The notes: generated from the letters alone by a model not told the origin. DNA of 64,000 nucleotides from Aspidapion aeneum (GCA_963576565.1 OY755038.1:175117287-175181286), one strand, 5' to 3'; shown: positions 10,896 through 22,265, counted from the first letter of the stretch. Translations and numbers: made by a program.

Positions 10896-13719
10896 CACCA
10901 GAATTTACTAAAGGGTCTACAGTTCTACAATCCTAGGTCTACAAGTCTAGATTTTGGTTGAAGATTTAACTTATTTTTACCGTGAATGCATTAGTTTTTA
11001 ATATTTATATAAATTGTTCATAAATACCTTGCGAATGTGTCATCTTTTTTCGCTGTAATAAAGATATTATTTCCACGCAAAGGTTAGAAATAATTAAAAA
11101 TAATATATTTTGGTTTAAAGCTATATGTATATACAGGGTGTCCCAGAACTAATGGTACATAGACAAACTGTAGATTCCCCGGGTCAAAATATTACGATTT
11201 AGCCACACTTACCTTAGTCCAAAAGTTCGTACTAACCGAGATACAGGGTGTTAAACTTTATTTTTTCAATTCGATTTTCTTTAATAACTTTTTACTAATT
11301 AATATTTTTGCAAAAAATAACCAGCGTGTAATTTTTTTTGAAATTGGCAAGACGACTCCGTTGAAAATCTTGATGTACAATGTACAGGGTGTGCCTTGGA
11401 CCACTACCATTGCATTAAAATCACTGTATTTTTTTTGTGCCTCGGTGTATACCAGTTTTTATGTAAAATAATGGTCTTTGCATCCTTTTTATATAAAAAA
11501 GTTAAACTGTTTTAAAGTCGCTCAGAACAACGGTTTTTGAGATTTTTGCAGTTAAAGTTTTTATTGCATGTGAGTGAAATGCCTAATTTATGTATGATAC
11601 TTTCTTCAATTCTTTCTACTAATTAATATTTGTGCAAAAACTAACCAGCAAGTAGGTTTTTCCGAAATTTTCAAGACGATTCCGTTGAAAAAGTTGATGT
11701 ACAATGTATAGGGTGGTCTTTGGACCACTACCATTGCATTAAAATCATCAGTGTATTTTTTTGGTGCCTCGGGGTATACTTAAGCAGGTTTTTAAACAGA
11801 ATATGATTTTAATTATTAAGTAATTTTACAAACAGTTCTGTAGTTTTAAGAAAGTTTGATAGAATAGACGCAGACAGCAACTTTATTGGATTTTATTGTT
11901 TTTTATTTTCAAAGCCTACTATAATAAATAATTTTAAGTTTGATTTACTATTTGTTAATTTTAAAATGTGAACTTTGTTGCTGAGAGCGACATGCTTAAG
12001 AAATTTTATATTTTTTTAAATAAATAATAAAATATTACTTTAATAATTATCATTTTCTTTCAAAACAATAAAAAAATAGTTGAATTAATAAAGTATACGT
12101 ACTTACCATTTTTAAAAACATTAATACGAAGAAGTTTTTGTTCCTCATTAAAAACATCGCCCTACACAGTTGTAATAACGGACAATAACTTACAATTGTT
12201 TTAACACAGTTATGATAATTTAAGAACCATCCTGTATATTTTTTAACTTAATATTTCTTAAGAAAACATCCAATCTTAAAATGCTATAAAAATTATTGAT
12301 TATAGCTAATATGTATGAAGTAGGTAAGAATTTAATCAAAAATCTTTTACGCATACAATAAAAACTTATAATTTAAATATCTTAAAAACTGTTGCACTAA
12401 GCGACATCTAAACACTATAACTTTTTCACTTAAAAAAAATAAAAAAATTAATGTTTTTTATAGAATCTTGTATACACCGAGGAACAAAAAAGTTAGACCT
12501 ATTTTAATGTAACGGTACCGAGCCAGAGAACACCCTGTATATTATTTTTATTTTTTTAACCAAAATTAAATTGTCCATAGCCAAAAATCACCAAACCCAA
12601 TTTTTTGTGCAAAATTATTAATTAGTAGAAAGAATTGAAGAAAGTATCATACATAAATTAGGCAAATCACTCACATGCAATAAAAACTTTAAATGCAAAA
12701 AACTCAAAAACCGTTGCTCTGAGCGACTTTAAAACAGTATAACTTTTTTACATAAAAAGGATGGGAAAACCATTATTTTATATAAAAACTGGTATACACT
12801 GAGGCACAAAAAAAAATATACTGATTTTTATGCAATGGTAGTGGTCCAAGGAACACCCTGTACACTGTACATCAAATTTTTCAACGGAATCGTCTTGCCA
12901 ATTTTAAAAAAACTTACGCGCTTGTTAGTTTTTGCAAAAATATTAATTAGTAAAAAAAATAAAGTTTAACACCCTGTATCTCGGTTAATACGAACTTTTG
13001 GACTAAGGTAAGTATGGCTAAATCGTAATATGTTGACCCAAGGAATCTACATTTTAACCATGTACCATTAGTTCTGGGACACCCTGTATATCATATAGAA
13101 CATAATATTTTGGTTTAAAGCCATACTTAAGCCTCGAAACGTCATGTAACTAGGAGATGTCCAATAAAAACGGCGTAAGTCAGTGTCAGCTATGCGCTAT
13201 ATTTTATATGTTAATTTTTTAGGCAAGTTAGCGATGATTATAACGATGTTCAATTATTTTGGTGGATGTGTAATTGAAAACGGATTTTAATATATCTTGT
13301 ACTTTTTACAATATTTAATTATTGATACGTATTTAATACGGTAATGCATCTACAGATATAGTTTTAAGTTATTTATTTATTATTTAGCTTGGAAAATTTT
13401 TGTATATATATCAATCGTGGATTATTTCTATTGTTTTTTGAACTTTAAACTACCCCTCTGGGGCAGTACTAGAATTTGAGACTATTTTTAATGGGAATCC
13501 TACGACTACACGGACTAAGTTTCCAAAAAATGCCATTTCGTTACAAAATTTTTATGCGGTTTTTCTTTACTTCTAAAGTTAATTTGAATTTATATGAGAT
13601 AAAACTTACTGAGAAATGCTTAATACACTTAAACCGGTCGGTATCAAGCATATATGTAGACTTGATACTTAAACCCGGTCTAAAATGATAAGTTTTATTG
13701 TCTTAGTAAATACTGGTGT
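10896..13719. mobile_element. TIR element ACACCAGTATTTACTAA, non-autonomous copy (inverted partner of 17,761-20,682)
   Basis: It begins ACACCAGAATTTACTAAAGG and ends TTAGTAAATACTGGTGT. Sub-terminal sequence at 10,896-11,125 is the reverse complement of about 20,460-20,682. Sequence at 13,105-13,320 matches about 20,275-20,460 inverted, and 13,440-13,719 matches 17,761-18,090 inverted. A 1,957-bp palindromic element is inserted at 11,132. Without it the copy is about 870 bp and carries no transposase. The second copy holds a MULE transposase relic, so this one is plausibly its deleted derivative (inference). Confidence 0.75.
11132..13088. mobile_element. 1.96-kb nearly palindromic element of the TACAGGGTGTCCC family
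   Basis: The left end TACAGGGTGTCCCAGAACTA returns inverted at 13,069-13,088. The arms stay complementary for about 660 bp (to roughly 11,800 and 12,440), enclosing a centre of about 640 bp. Each arm also holds a direct duplication: about 11,300-11,460 resembles 11,620-11,790, including GGACCACTACCATTGCATTA. A sub-terminal GAGATACAGGGTGTTAAACT lies near 11,240. There is no ORF. The flanks on both sides repeat AATATTTTGGTTTAAAGC (about 11,103 and 13,105), longer than a usual target duplication. Confidence 0.85.
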
Positions 13720-14934
13720 AAAAGTTTTGTTTTATTTCATCAAAATCACGCTGAGGGGTAATAGTGGTATATGATATGAGATTAACTTACTCTTGTTAGG
13801 TTATTATAAAATTAAAATTTTTTGACGTTTTATAATTTATTATTTACCATTCGGCTTTATGACGATATGATTAATATTACTAAGGAACCTTTAGTTACAA
13901 GGATATTTTTAAAAACGCTCTTAATTTTACAAATTTAGGGTATGAGAGCCAGAAGAGGAATCATAAAAGGTGGCAATTGTTAAAGATTTCCATTTTTCAT
14001 GCTGTGCTTAAATTGCAGGCCATTTATTTTAAAATCATAAATTTTTTTGGTTGGCTTGGAAACTGATGTATTTAGTACATCAATAACACACAGCTTTTCA
14101 CTGCATTCAAAAAAGTGTTTTTATTTGCTTTTGGTAAGCAAAAGATTTTAATTAATAAAATAAAAGTAAATCGATCCTCTGTGCCCTAACAACACACCTT
14201 ATTTCCGAGATCTCTACTGGCCCCCGTCCTGTGCTGTAGGTTGGACACGTTACGCCAGAAGCTGCACCAAAACGGTTAATTTCAGTATTGCTTCCAGCAG
14301 CGATTTAGGGAACGTTCCGGTAGTTAATTTCAGTATTGCTTCCAGCAGCGATTTAGGGAACGTTCCGGTCGGAATGTCCCATATATAGATGTTATTTCTA
14401 GACGACCAGCAGTCAACACTTTAGTATTTTAAGAGAGACAAACATATAAAATAAATTCCATTCTTAAGAAAGGATTTGCCCGAGTAGGTATTTATTGTTT
14501 TTAGGCAAATATTGCCGTATGTAAGATCAGAACAACTGCATCTGTATAAAATATGTAGTATGTAAGAATAAAGGATAGAAGTTTACACATGGTTACGCCC
14601 ATTGTTTCGGAAAAGCTAGACTCACAGCCAATACATGTCCTCTGTGCGCCCCGGTAAAGTAGAGGGAGGAAATTTCTGACACCGTTTGTTTCCTCTTGCC
14701 AACTTTTCTTTCAGTTCGTAAAGAAAATTGATTTAGGGTAGTACTACGTAACGTATAATCCTTGTTTTGAGCATTGTTTTATATTATAATAATTAGTGCC
14801 GTTTCTACCACAAACTAAAGTTTATGGCTTTCCCAGCGAAACAAATCAGAGCGCGGTCTGTTTTAAAAGCAAATTCTTTATATTGATTTAAGAACTACCT
14901 AATGAATTAAATTCTCAAAAATACCAGCGTTAAG
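13720..14934. other. Unassigned stretch with promoter-like and LTR-like words
   Basis: No ORF with known homology. A TATATAG box near 14,383 and AATAAA-type signals after 14,440 could belong to a solo LTR or a dead promoter. No matching end repeats were found, so no element is called. Confidence 0.35.
14275..14369 (+). repeat. Perfect 47-bp tandem duplication
   Basis: A 47-bp unit starting GTTAATTTCAGTATTGCTTC and ending AACGTTCCGGT occurs at 14,275-14,321 and again at 14,323-14,369, separated by one A. I see no mismatch between the copies, so the duplication is recent. Confidence 0.95.
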
Positions 14935-15501
14935 TGCTAAACAGTATCCGAGGCTGTTGAAGAATTCAGTTTTTGCCCGTTCATCCAAATTGGTAGCTCT
15001 TTAATGACCATGCGAATAAATTTGGCTTTTTGCATATCCCCATAAAAAAACATCATTGCGTGCCAAATCTAGTGATCTGAGAGGCCTTGCCTGCTTGTAA
15101 TAAGCCACCTTGAAACGTTTTAAGTGAAAACACTCTCACAGGCAAAGTTTCATGAGCTGGGCAACCATCTTGAATAAACCAAATTTGGTTAAAATCGACA
15201 TTTGGTACCTGTCGAATTGCAGGAATAATATGGTCCTGCATAAGAGTCAAATCATTTCTCCCTCGTAAATTACCATTGAAGAAAAAAATTACATTGTTTC
15301 CCAAAATCTCAGTCCAGACATTAGGTTTATAAGGATACTGGGTCCGTTAGCAATAAATAACGGAAGGATTGTGACAGCCATGAATTTAAAATGTTTTGTG
15401 TCTAAAACAAATATTAATAAATATTCCTTTACTTTAAAGCTCCAGTACCCATGTGGTTTGAAAATGTTTCGAGAGGTTAAGGGTGAAATATAATAGCCCA
15501 C
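14935..15501 (-). pseudogene. Tc1/mariner-like DDE transposase relic
   Basis: Minus-strand translation includes a GNNVIFFFNGNLRG stretch and IIPAIRQVPNVDFNQIWF. Next comes the catalytic-type IQDGCPAHETLPVR, as in the QDGAPPH motif of mariner/Tc1-like DDE enzymes. The frame changes near 15,300 and stops after about 15,053, with the next part readable as FFYGDMQKAKF and KELPIWMNGQKLNS. The N-terminal helix-turn-helix was not recognised. Terminal repeats were not found. Confidence 0.7.
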
Positions 15502-15559
15502 ATCATTAGTTATTGCCTTACTGGAACAGGAAGGAAACCAGTGTCGCGCCGTTCTCTTT

Positions 15560-15913
15560 CTTCTCCAATTTCCCCAACGGGAGGTGCTTCTTCACCACTG
15601 CATTTATGGCAAAGATAGACATCCTGTTCTTTGGAAATGGGTTACTATTTTTTGGACCGTGTTACAGCTTGGGATATCACTTCCCTAAAACGCGACAACA
15701 AATAAATTTGCCACATCTTGACAGCTATTTTGTCCGAAATATCATTGAATCAAAGTGACCCTGATTGGTTCTTCTCCCATTTCACCAACAGGGAGTGCCT
15801 CTTCACCATTGCATTTGTGGCAAAGATTGACACCCTGTTCGTTGGAAATGGGTCACTATTTTTTGGCCGTGCTACTGCTTGGAATATCCCTTCCCTAAAA
15901 CGCGACAACGATG
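15560..15913 (+). repeat. Direct duplication of about 150 bp
   Basis: Sequence at about 15,560-15,700 (GGAGGTGCTTCTTCACCACT to CTAAAACGCGACAAC) recurs at about 15,785-15,910 with roughly 85 percent match by eye. GTGACCCTGATTGGT also repeats at 15,757 and 15,911. It sits directly 5' of SINE copy 2 and may be part of a composite repeat. The 81- and 79-aa frames over it are chance. Confidence 0.75.
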
Positions 15914-15919
15914 TGACCC

Positions 15920-16215
15920 TGATTGGTCAAGTGAGCATGCGTTCGCTTACCAATTAGAGGGTGGCGGGTTCAAATCCCATGCCTGCCACTACAAACTGAA
16001 ACCTACTATCCATTTGTGAATAGAGATTCACCAGAGGTAGGGGTAAAGCTTGTCTTGGGCGAAATTGATGATCAATACAAGGCCGTAGTTGGGAAGTCAC
16101 GTTAAGCCGGTTGTTCCGTGTTAAAAGCGTAGATGGCGCTAGCACGATAAAGAGGCCTATGTCCGACAAATGTTATCAGGCAAAATTAAATCCTCCTTGA
16201 GAAAAGAAAATTGCT
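15920..16215 (+). mobile_element. SINE with tRNA-like head (copy 2)
   Basis: A tRNA-like head spans about 15,926-15,990: AAGTGAGCATGCG resembles box A, and GGTTCAAATCCC at 15,967 is a clear box B in a T-arm context. The body continues to CAGGCAAAATTAAATCCTCC near 16,181, the tail shared with SINE copy 1. It is non-coding and would be transcribed by RNA polymerase III if active. Confidence 0.7.
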
Positions 16216-16904
16216 TATCGTGGGGTTGCTTCACGGGCCGGCCCGTTGGGTCTTCATGTAGTGTAAATGTAAGAGTGAATGAGTTGTGATTGTCCCGGTC
16301 ACCAAGTGACTTCGAGTCGGATTATCGTATCGATCAATAAGTAGAAACGACAACGAACGGACCATTGAATCATCTCTACTTTTTCTTGAACGCTAAATGT
16401 AATACCCGATATGGCTTAAGCTAGAATTTGCGTGAAAAACAAATACCCACATCCCACCTTTTTCGCTGCACACGACGGACCGACGAAAAACTTCGTAAAG
16501 ACATCGCCCAAAAAAATATATTTTTTCTCTTTTACTTCTCTCTTATTCACATATTAGGCAAGCAAGCAGTTTATGATTCTTATAATATTTAATCTAACTG
16601 TATACCTAGTATAACCTGCATCTGTTGCAAGTACAAGAAAAATACTCTTAATCATTTCACATCCAATTTTGGTCGGTCACAAAACTAAAAAAAATAATAA
16701 AATAACTGTTTCTTATTGGTCATACTAAACGTCCCGTGGAACTTCGGGTACGTCTTGTGAGACGTTCCAAACACATTATTTAAACGTATCCATCAGAGAG
16801 CGTTTTCCAAAACATTTTTTTTGTAAGATCGCTAGTTTCAGTAAAGTTTGCGCAATGTACTGCGATCATAGGTTAGGTTTAGATGAATTCCAAAGCCTGA
16901 AAAA
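16216..16904. other. Unassigned stretch
   Basis: No gene or repeat recognised; only short chance ORFs. Confidence 0.4.
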
Positions 16905-17560
16905 AGCACTCAAGGAAGTAATTGCCTGTGGAAAAAAGTGCACACGGAAAGAAGCGCACAGAGGAAAAACTTAATTTAAACAATAATAAGTCCGGCAAAT
17001 AAACCAAAAAAAGAAGTTTCTATATCTCAATGGATAGAATCCACATATGGGGTTTGTTTTGCACATACACCCCCAAAGTTACGAATAAATTGCAAAAAAT
17101 TTGATCAAAGTATTGCAATCTTACACGGTGAAGTGAAGAAACCATCAAATAAATTTACTTCGGAGAGCTTTTTTTTTTAAATATTTTTATCTTAACTTAT
17201 TGCTCTTGTTCTACACGACTTTTAAAAAAAGTTATTATTAAAAATGTGTAAAAATCGCCGACTTTGATGCTCTGTATCTCGAGAAAGTTGCCCTATGGCC
17301 CCTGAAGTACACCTTGTATACTATCCTATTTTTGTGAGCAAAATTAAGATGATCAAGTAACCTGTAATAGTAGAATACCATTCTAAATCGAAAGACTTGT
17401 TTCGTTATGATATTTCCATAAGTCAAAACTTTATTTGTTTCATTTCCCTGTGCGCTGTTTTATTATGTGCGCTTTTTTAGTGTGTGCTTTCCTACTTATG
17501 CGCTTTTTTCTGTGTAGCGTTTTTCCTTTTCGCTTTTTTCCTGTGCATTGATTTACGGTC
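16905..17560. repeat. Inverted arrays of GCGCACAGGAAAAA-type units
   Basis: The left arm at about 16,910-16,970 holds GTGGAAAAAAGTGCACACGG and GAAGCGCACAGAGG. The right arm at about 17,445-17,560 holds several inverted units such as GTGCGCTTTTTT and CGCTTTTTTCCTGTGC. The layout copies the minisatellite fold-back at 1-915 with a different unit. Between the arms, 17,190-17,325 is a decayed TACAGGGTG-family fragment (CGACTTTGATGCTCTGTATC and CCTATGGCCCCTGAAGT). Confidence 0.6.
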
Positions 17561-18181
17561 ACCGTTTCAGCATTACCCCTCCAGAATTTTGTTCCAGAAC
17601 CGCCGCGCGCCGTCGAGTTGGCGACCGTTGGCGAATATCCGTTTTCCGGCATTCTCCTACACTCGCCTTTTTTACTTGCATTTAATCTCACTCTAAAAAT
17701 TTCTTGTAAAAAATTGTGCTTTGAATTGTATAAAATAATAATTCAATTTTTGAAACACATACACCAGTATTTACTAAGATCTTGAAACTTAGCACTTAGA
17801 CCAAGGTCTAGTAATAAAGTCTATGAACTTGATACCGTCTGGTTTAAGTGTATTTTCTTAATACTTACAGGACAAATTACTGCAAATATTTGGTTTACGC
17901 TGCATAGCACAATAGGCATTTCTTAGTGAGTCTTAACTTACAAAAATTCAAATTAACTTTAAAAATAAAGAAAAACTCCATAAAAAATTTATAACGAAAC
18001 GAAATTTAGTCCGTGCAGTCGTAGGTTTCTCGTTAAAAATAGTCTTTAAAACGAGTGGTTAAAGTTTGAAAAACAACAGAAATAAGCCATTATCAAATAC
18101 CAAATTGCAAATAATGCAAGGACCTAAAACTATAAACAACAAATGAAATTAAAGAAAGAAAAATAAGAAAAAAGTTTTCTG

Positions 18182-18230
18182 CTTCGGCCGGGGATCGAAC
18201 CCGGGACCTCTTGCTATCTAGGCAAACATT
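18182..18230 (-). tRNA. tRNA 3'-half pseudogene
   Basis: On the minus strand a 5-bp anticodon stem TTTGC/GCAAG encloses a 7-base loop CTAGATA. A 5-base variable loop follows, then a T arm with CCGGG/CCCGG around TTCGATC, then CCGAAGC plus A as the acceptor 3' strand. Upstream there is no D arm and no GCTTCGG acceptor partner, so only the 3' half is present. The loop would give anticodon AGA, which should not be over-read in a fragment. The match is longer than a retroelement primer site. Confidence 0.6.
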
Positions 18231-18251
18231 CTCGAACGATATTATTTGTGA

Positions 18252-19850
18252 TACTGTGCGAATTCTTTAAATTTTCTGGCAATTGTTATATTCCTTAGGG
18301 ACAACGTTTGGTGGAATAAAGGCCAACTCCTTTAAAAGATTTACTGCGTATTTAAAATTAATATTGGTGTCAATATCTTTTTTGTGTCCCAACGGCTGTG
18401 TCTTCCTATAAATACATTGAGAAAAATGTAAATACCATCCAATATGTTTTATACCTGGAAACAATCATGCTATTAAGTTTTTAATCGCTAATTCAAAATT
18501 GGTTATGATAATTTCAACTTTTGAAACGTCAGTCAATTCTTTTACTTTGGCCAAAGCGGCTGCATAAGTGACCTCGTTTTTATCTGGCAGCAACATATAA
18601 AGCAGAGGTACAATTGTTTTATTATACAGTTAAACCTCTCATAAGCGGACACTGACGGTTCCGTCGATTTTGTCCGCTTATTGGAGGTGTGCGCTTAAGA
18701 GAGGGAACTGCGAAATTATGATATATATTTATTAACAATTTCCGCTGCTTGAGATTTTCCGATATTAATTTTTGTCGGCGATCTTTCGTGCTGCGAGATG
18801 TTCCTTCTCCGAAACGTTAACAACTTCCATTTATATTCATAAACTAAAAAGTTTTTTTACTAGGCGCAATTTCAAAGAGATCTATTATTATGCAACTGAA
18901 CAATAAATACAGCAGTAAATGAAATAATGTTGCAAATATGTATTAAAACGGAAAGAGGTAATTCTCCGGTTGCAGAGTGCATTGTTGCCAACATACTACA
19001 TAATATTTATGCCCATGTCGTGCAGCGCTCCGTCCCGTTGTCAGAGGTTCGCGTCCGGTTAAGGGAGGTTTCAGAATTGTTTAACCAAATAAAATTGTCC
19101 GCGGTCGGTTATTAGAGTGTCCAGTTATAGGAGGGAATTTTACATGTAACGATATAGGTAAAAGCTTGGTTCCAACAAATTTGTCCGCCTAAAGGGAGTG
19201 TCCGCTTAATAGAGGTGTCCGCAAGGAGAGGTTTCACTGTATATAAATAGTTTTCGAACGTGTTAAAAAGTACTGTCCATGTACAAATGTGAACTATTTG
19301 ACAGAATTTCCAAGTTACTATCCGTTGCAAAAATAAGGAAGTGGTCTGAATATGGACCGCTATCAAATTGTAGAAACCTGCGATTTTTATTGCTGACTTT
19401 GAAATTTTCTGGTAAAATTAAATCTTCTTTCTTTTCTGGTAGCGACGGAAAAGCGTTTTCTTTATTTCGGTGTAGATGAATTGTACTTTTCATACTATTT
19501 ATAGAGGGTAAATTTGCCGTGAAACTGGTCGAAGCCTGCCCAAATGCTTTCGATATTATACTTTGAGGTGTTTCCGTTGTTGATTTTTCCTTATTTTTAA
19601 TTTCACCAAGAATTTTACGTACCTCTAGCTACTCCGGTTTGCCTACATGAAAGTGCTCGTTTTTGACAGAAATATGGTTTTCGGTTGTTATAGGCCGCCC
19701 TTTACATTTAAGTTTGCAGAACTCCTCACATTTCCAGTATGTGGTTGGAAATGCAACTTTGTTTTTCACGTAAAAAAAGCCTTGATAATAAAGTTTATCG
19801 CCTCTTTTTTCTACTTAATTAACTCAAATTGTCGTGATATTATGACAAAG
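18252..19850 (-). pseudogene. MULE transposase relic with FLYWCH zinc finger, split by a MITE
   Basis: Read on the minus strand from about 19,850. A FLYWCH-type finger (TYWKCEEFCKLKCKGRP, then HISVKNEHFHVGKPE) is followed by a region with stops. Next comes FDSGPYSDHFLIFATDSN and HLYMDSTF, the start of the MULE DDE domain. The 18,627-19,239 MITE interrupts here. The relic resumes with PLLYMLLPDKNEVTYA, EIIITNFELAIKNL and IGWYLHFSQCIYRKTQPLG, ending near IPPNVVPKEYNN. The order matches FLYWCH-bearing MULEs. There is a stop after HVGKPE and frame changes near 18,470, so it is inactive. Confidence 0.8.
18627..19239. mobile_element. pogo/Tigger-like MITE with TA target duplication
   Basis: The left end CAGTTAAACCTCTCATAAGC and right end GGAGAGGTTTCACTG are inverted and flanked by TA on both sides (18,625-18,626 and 19,240-19,241). 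Sub-terminal words GTCCGCTTA and GAGGTGTCCGC repeat at both ends. The CAGT(T/G)AAACCTC ends are as in pogo/Tigger members of Tc1/mariner. At 613 bp it has no transposase, and it split the MULE relic. Confidence 0.85.
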
Positions 19851-20029
19851 ATTTGTGCCAATGAGTGAATATTTTAAAGTTTGTTTTAAAAGTATGTATT
19901 TAAATACATGGTGGGTTTTATGCAGGATGTTTAATTTATTTTACAATTTATTTAATTTCGTTGATTTACAAAACAACTTAAGTGTGGATCAAAAAGTTGA
20001 AATTTACATTTCTGAAACTAAGATATATA

Positions 20030-20265
20030 AAAATATATTCGAAATAAAAAGTTCGAAATATATGTTTCCAAATAAAAGGTTTTCGACAAAATTGCTTTCA
20101 AAATTAAAAATTCTAAATATATGTTTTCGAAAATAATGTTTTTAAAATAAAAACGTTCAAAAGAAAAATTTCGAAATAAAACTCATTCGAAAAAAATGTT
20201 TTCGACATTAATGTCATTCGAAAAAAATGCATTCGAAAAAAAAAATCGAAATTATTGTTTTCGAA
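20030..20265 (+). repeat. Decayed TTCGAAATAAAA array
   Basis: About 15 imperfect units of the type TTCGAAATAAAA or TTCGAAAAAAATG run through here. The 93-aa frame that enters it is a repeat artefact. Confidence 0.7.
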
Positions 20266-20682
20266 ATATCAACAGGGACCCTTAAAGACGTATCAATATT
20301 TAAACATTGTAAAATGCACAAGATACATTAAAATCCGTTTTTAATTACATATTCGCCAAAACAATTGAACGTTGGTTTAATTGACACTGAATTACACCGT
20401 TTTTATTGGACATCTCTTAGTGACGTTTGGAGGCTTAAATATTGCTACCATTTTAAAACCAAAATATTACATTCTTTTTAATTATTTTAAAGTTTTGTGC
20501 GGATATAATGACATTATCACAATGAAAAAAGGTGCTTAAGAATTTATGAACAATTATTATACAAATAATATACACTATTACATTCAAGGCAAAAAAATTA
20601 GTTAAACCTTTAACCAAAATCTAGACTGAGTTTTAAGGACTTGAGTACTTTAGCATTTTAGACCCTTTAGTAAATACTGATG

Positions 20683-21339
20683 ATAATGTTTATTTGCAAA
20701 AAAAATAGGGAAAATGATATAACAAACCTTTTCTTTCTATTCTTTGACGCAGTTTGAAAAAACAACTTTGTTAAGGTCTACTTGAAGTGGCTTTTCTATG
20801 AATAATAAGGAAAGGGCTGCAAGCCTTTGTTATCCAATTGATATTCGTAACCAATTCAAAATTAATCGCATTAGGTAGGTATCGAAAACGACCTTTACAG
20901 CAAGACGATATTGGAAACGATATTACCACTTGGAAAAGAGTAAATAATAATAGGGTCAAAGGTAGTCTACAGTTTTGCATACTCATCATTTATTAGTATC
21001 CGTAACAAAATGTAATACAAAAAAATAATAATAAAAAGTTAACGTAAAGCATAGAGAACCAGCACCAACGTTGACGTCCAAAGCGAAATGGCAGCATGAG
21101 TAAACGGAAAAAGTTGAAAATTAAGTTATTGCCATATTTCGACTTCAAATTCAAATTTAATTCAAATTCAAAATATCTTTTATTAAAAAATTGTATACAA
21201 AAAGAAAAATATTTGTCAAAATTGAACAAAAAGCGTAAAAAAGGCTGTCTAAACATAAAAAGCCTCCTAAAACTACCTAGATATTTAAAATCACTATTAA
21301 ACATTTAAAATATTGTTAAAATTTGCCAATGAAAATCTA
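20683..21339. other. Unassigned AT-rich stretch
   Basis: Short frames rich in F, K and N only. No homology recognised. Confidence 0.4.
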
Positions 21340-21832
21340 AAATTTATAATTTAAAAATTCTTATACTGTATACGGTTCCAAGTCTATTAAGAAATTTTTG
21401 ATAATTTTTTTAAAACAGTTAAAATTTCCTTCACGCTTCACCCTGTCTGGCATTTTATTGAAGAACTTAATACACGAATAAGTAGGACCTCTTTCAGTTG
21501 CAGTGGCCTGTGATTTGGAAAATTGAGACCACTAAACTTTGTGAGAAAATTGTGTTGTGGCTCAAATGGTGAAAATGACTCTTTATTTTTGTGTAGGAAC
21601 AGTAGACATTTATATATGTAAATTCCCGGCAATGTTAGAAGAGGCAACTCCCTGAATCTGCGCCCCTACACGTGTGTTGTTTTCTTAAGTTGAGCATGAT
21701 ACGAATAGCTCTTTTTTGTGCAATAAAAGTACGGCCCACGTCAATAAAAAAAATTACCCCATACCGGAGAACCAAGTGAATATTCGCAAAGTAGACAACC
21801 CTGAGATGCTTTAAGGTAAGATAGTTTGATAT
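21340..21832 (-). pseudogene. LINE reverse transcriptase C-terminus, host of the gypsy insertion (3' part)
   Basis: Minus-strand translation reads RTFIAQKRAIRIMLNLRK, then LPGIYIYKCLLFLHKNKESF, then KFFNKMPDRVKREGNF and KKIIKNFL. This is the usual end of CR1/Jockey-type LINE ORF2 proteins. The 5' continuation (IKLSYLKASQGCLLCEYSLG and SPVWGNF) crosses into 40,425-40,640, so the gypsy element at 21,833-40,424 interrupts this relic. Frameshifts near 21,650 show that it is dead. Confidence 0.75.
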
Positions 21833-22265
21833 TGTTACGGGTTCACTGCTTCAAATAAAACTCGCAAACGTCAAAAACGATATGTCAATTTATTTCGACA
21901 ATTATGTACAAAAACACGCACTTAAACTTACTAATAACTTGCTGATAATTCACTACTATAATTGGTCTATTAACTTCGTGTTAATATCTCACGACCACTA
22001 CAGTACGTTATCTGTGACTGACTGCCTCGATGCGCGACCCCGGCCCTATATATAGGGTCTGCCTACTATTCGAGAATTTTCCATCCTCTTTCAATTCTCG
22101 CTAATTGTAGTCTTTTCTAGACCGCGGACCGTTCGAGCACAAGTGTCACAGACAACGCAACTAAAACCTAGACTAAGAATACAACCATAAGATAAATCAA
22201 CCAAATATTACACTAAACCTAAATAAATTCTAACTATAAAATTTTAATAACTTAAATTTGTAACA
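21833..22265 (-). repeat. 3' LTR of gypsy element
   Basis: 433 bp, TGTTACGG to TGTAACA on the plus strand. It contains a CTATATATAGGG box near 22,050, which marks the promoter region, and differs from the other LTR at about 14 positions. Confidence 0.95.

Larger units (their letters stand above)
17761..20682 (-). mobile_element. MULE-type TIR element with transposase relic (inverted partner of 10,896-13,719)
   Basis: It begins ACACCAGTATTTACTAAG and ends with the inverted TTTAGTAAATACTGATG. Both sub-terminal regions are inverted copies of those at 10,896-13,719. The centre holds a minus-strand MULE transposase relic with FLYWCH finger, a 613-bp pogo-like MITE, a tRNA 3'-half and a decayed TTCGAAA array. 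Without insertions it is the better candidate for the autonomous form. No clear 8-10 bp target duplication is seen. Confidence 0.65.

Noticed and set aside
14160..14640. Solo LTR
   Set aside because: TATA-like and AATAAA-like words exist, but no TG...CA ends with target duplication could be fixed.
18182..18230. Retroelement primer-binding site
   Set aside because: The tRNA match extends about 49 bases with full stem pairing, far more than a primer site, and no LTR is adjacent.
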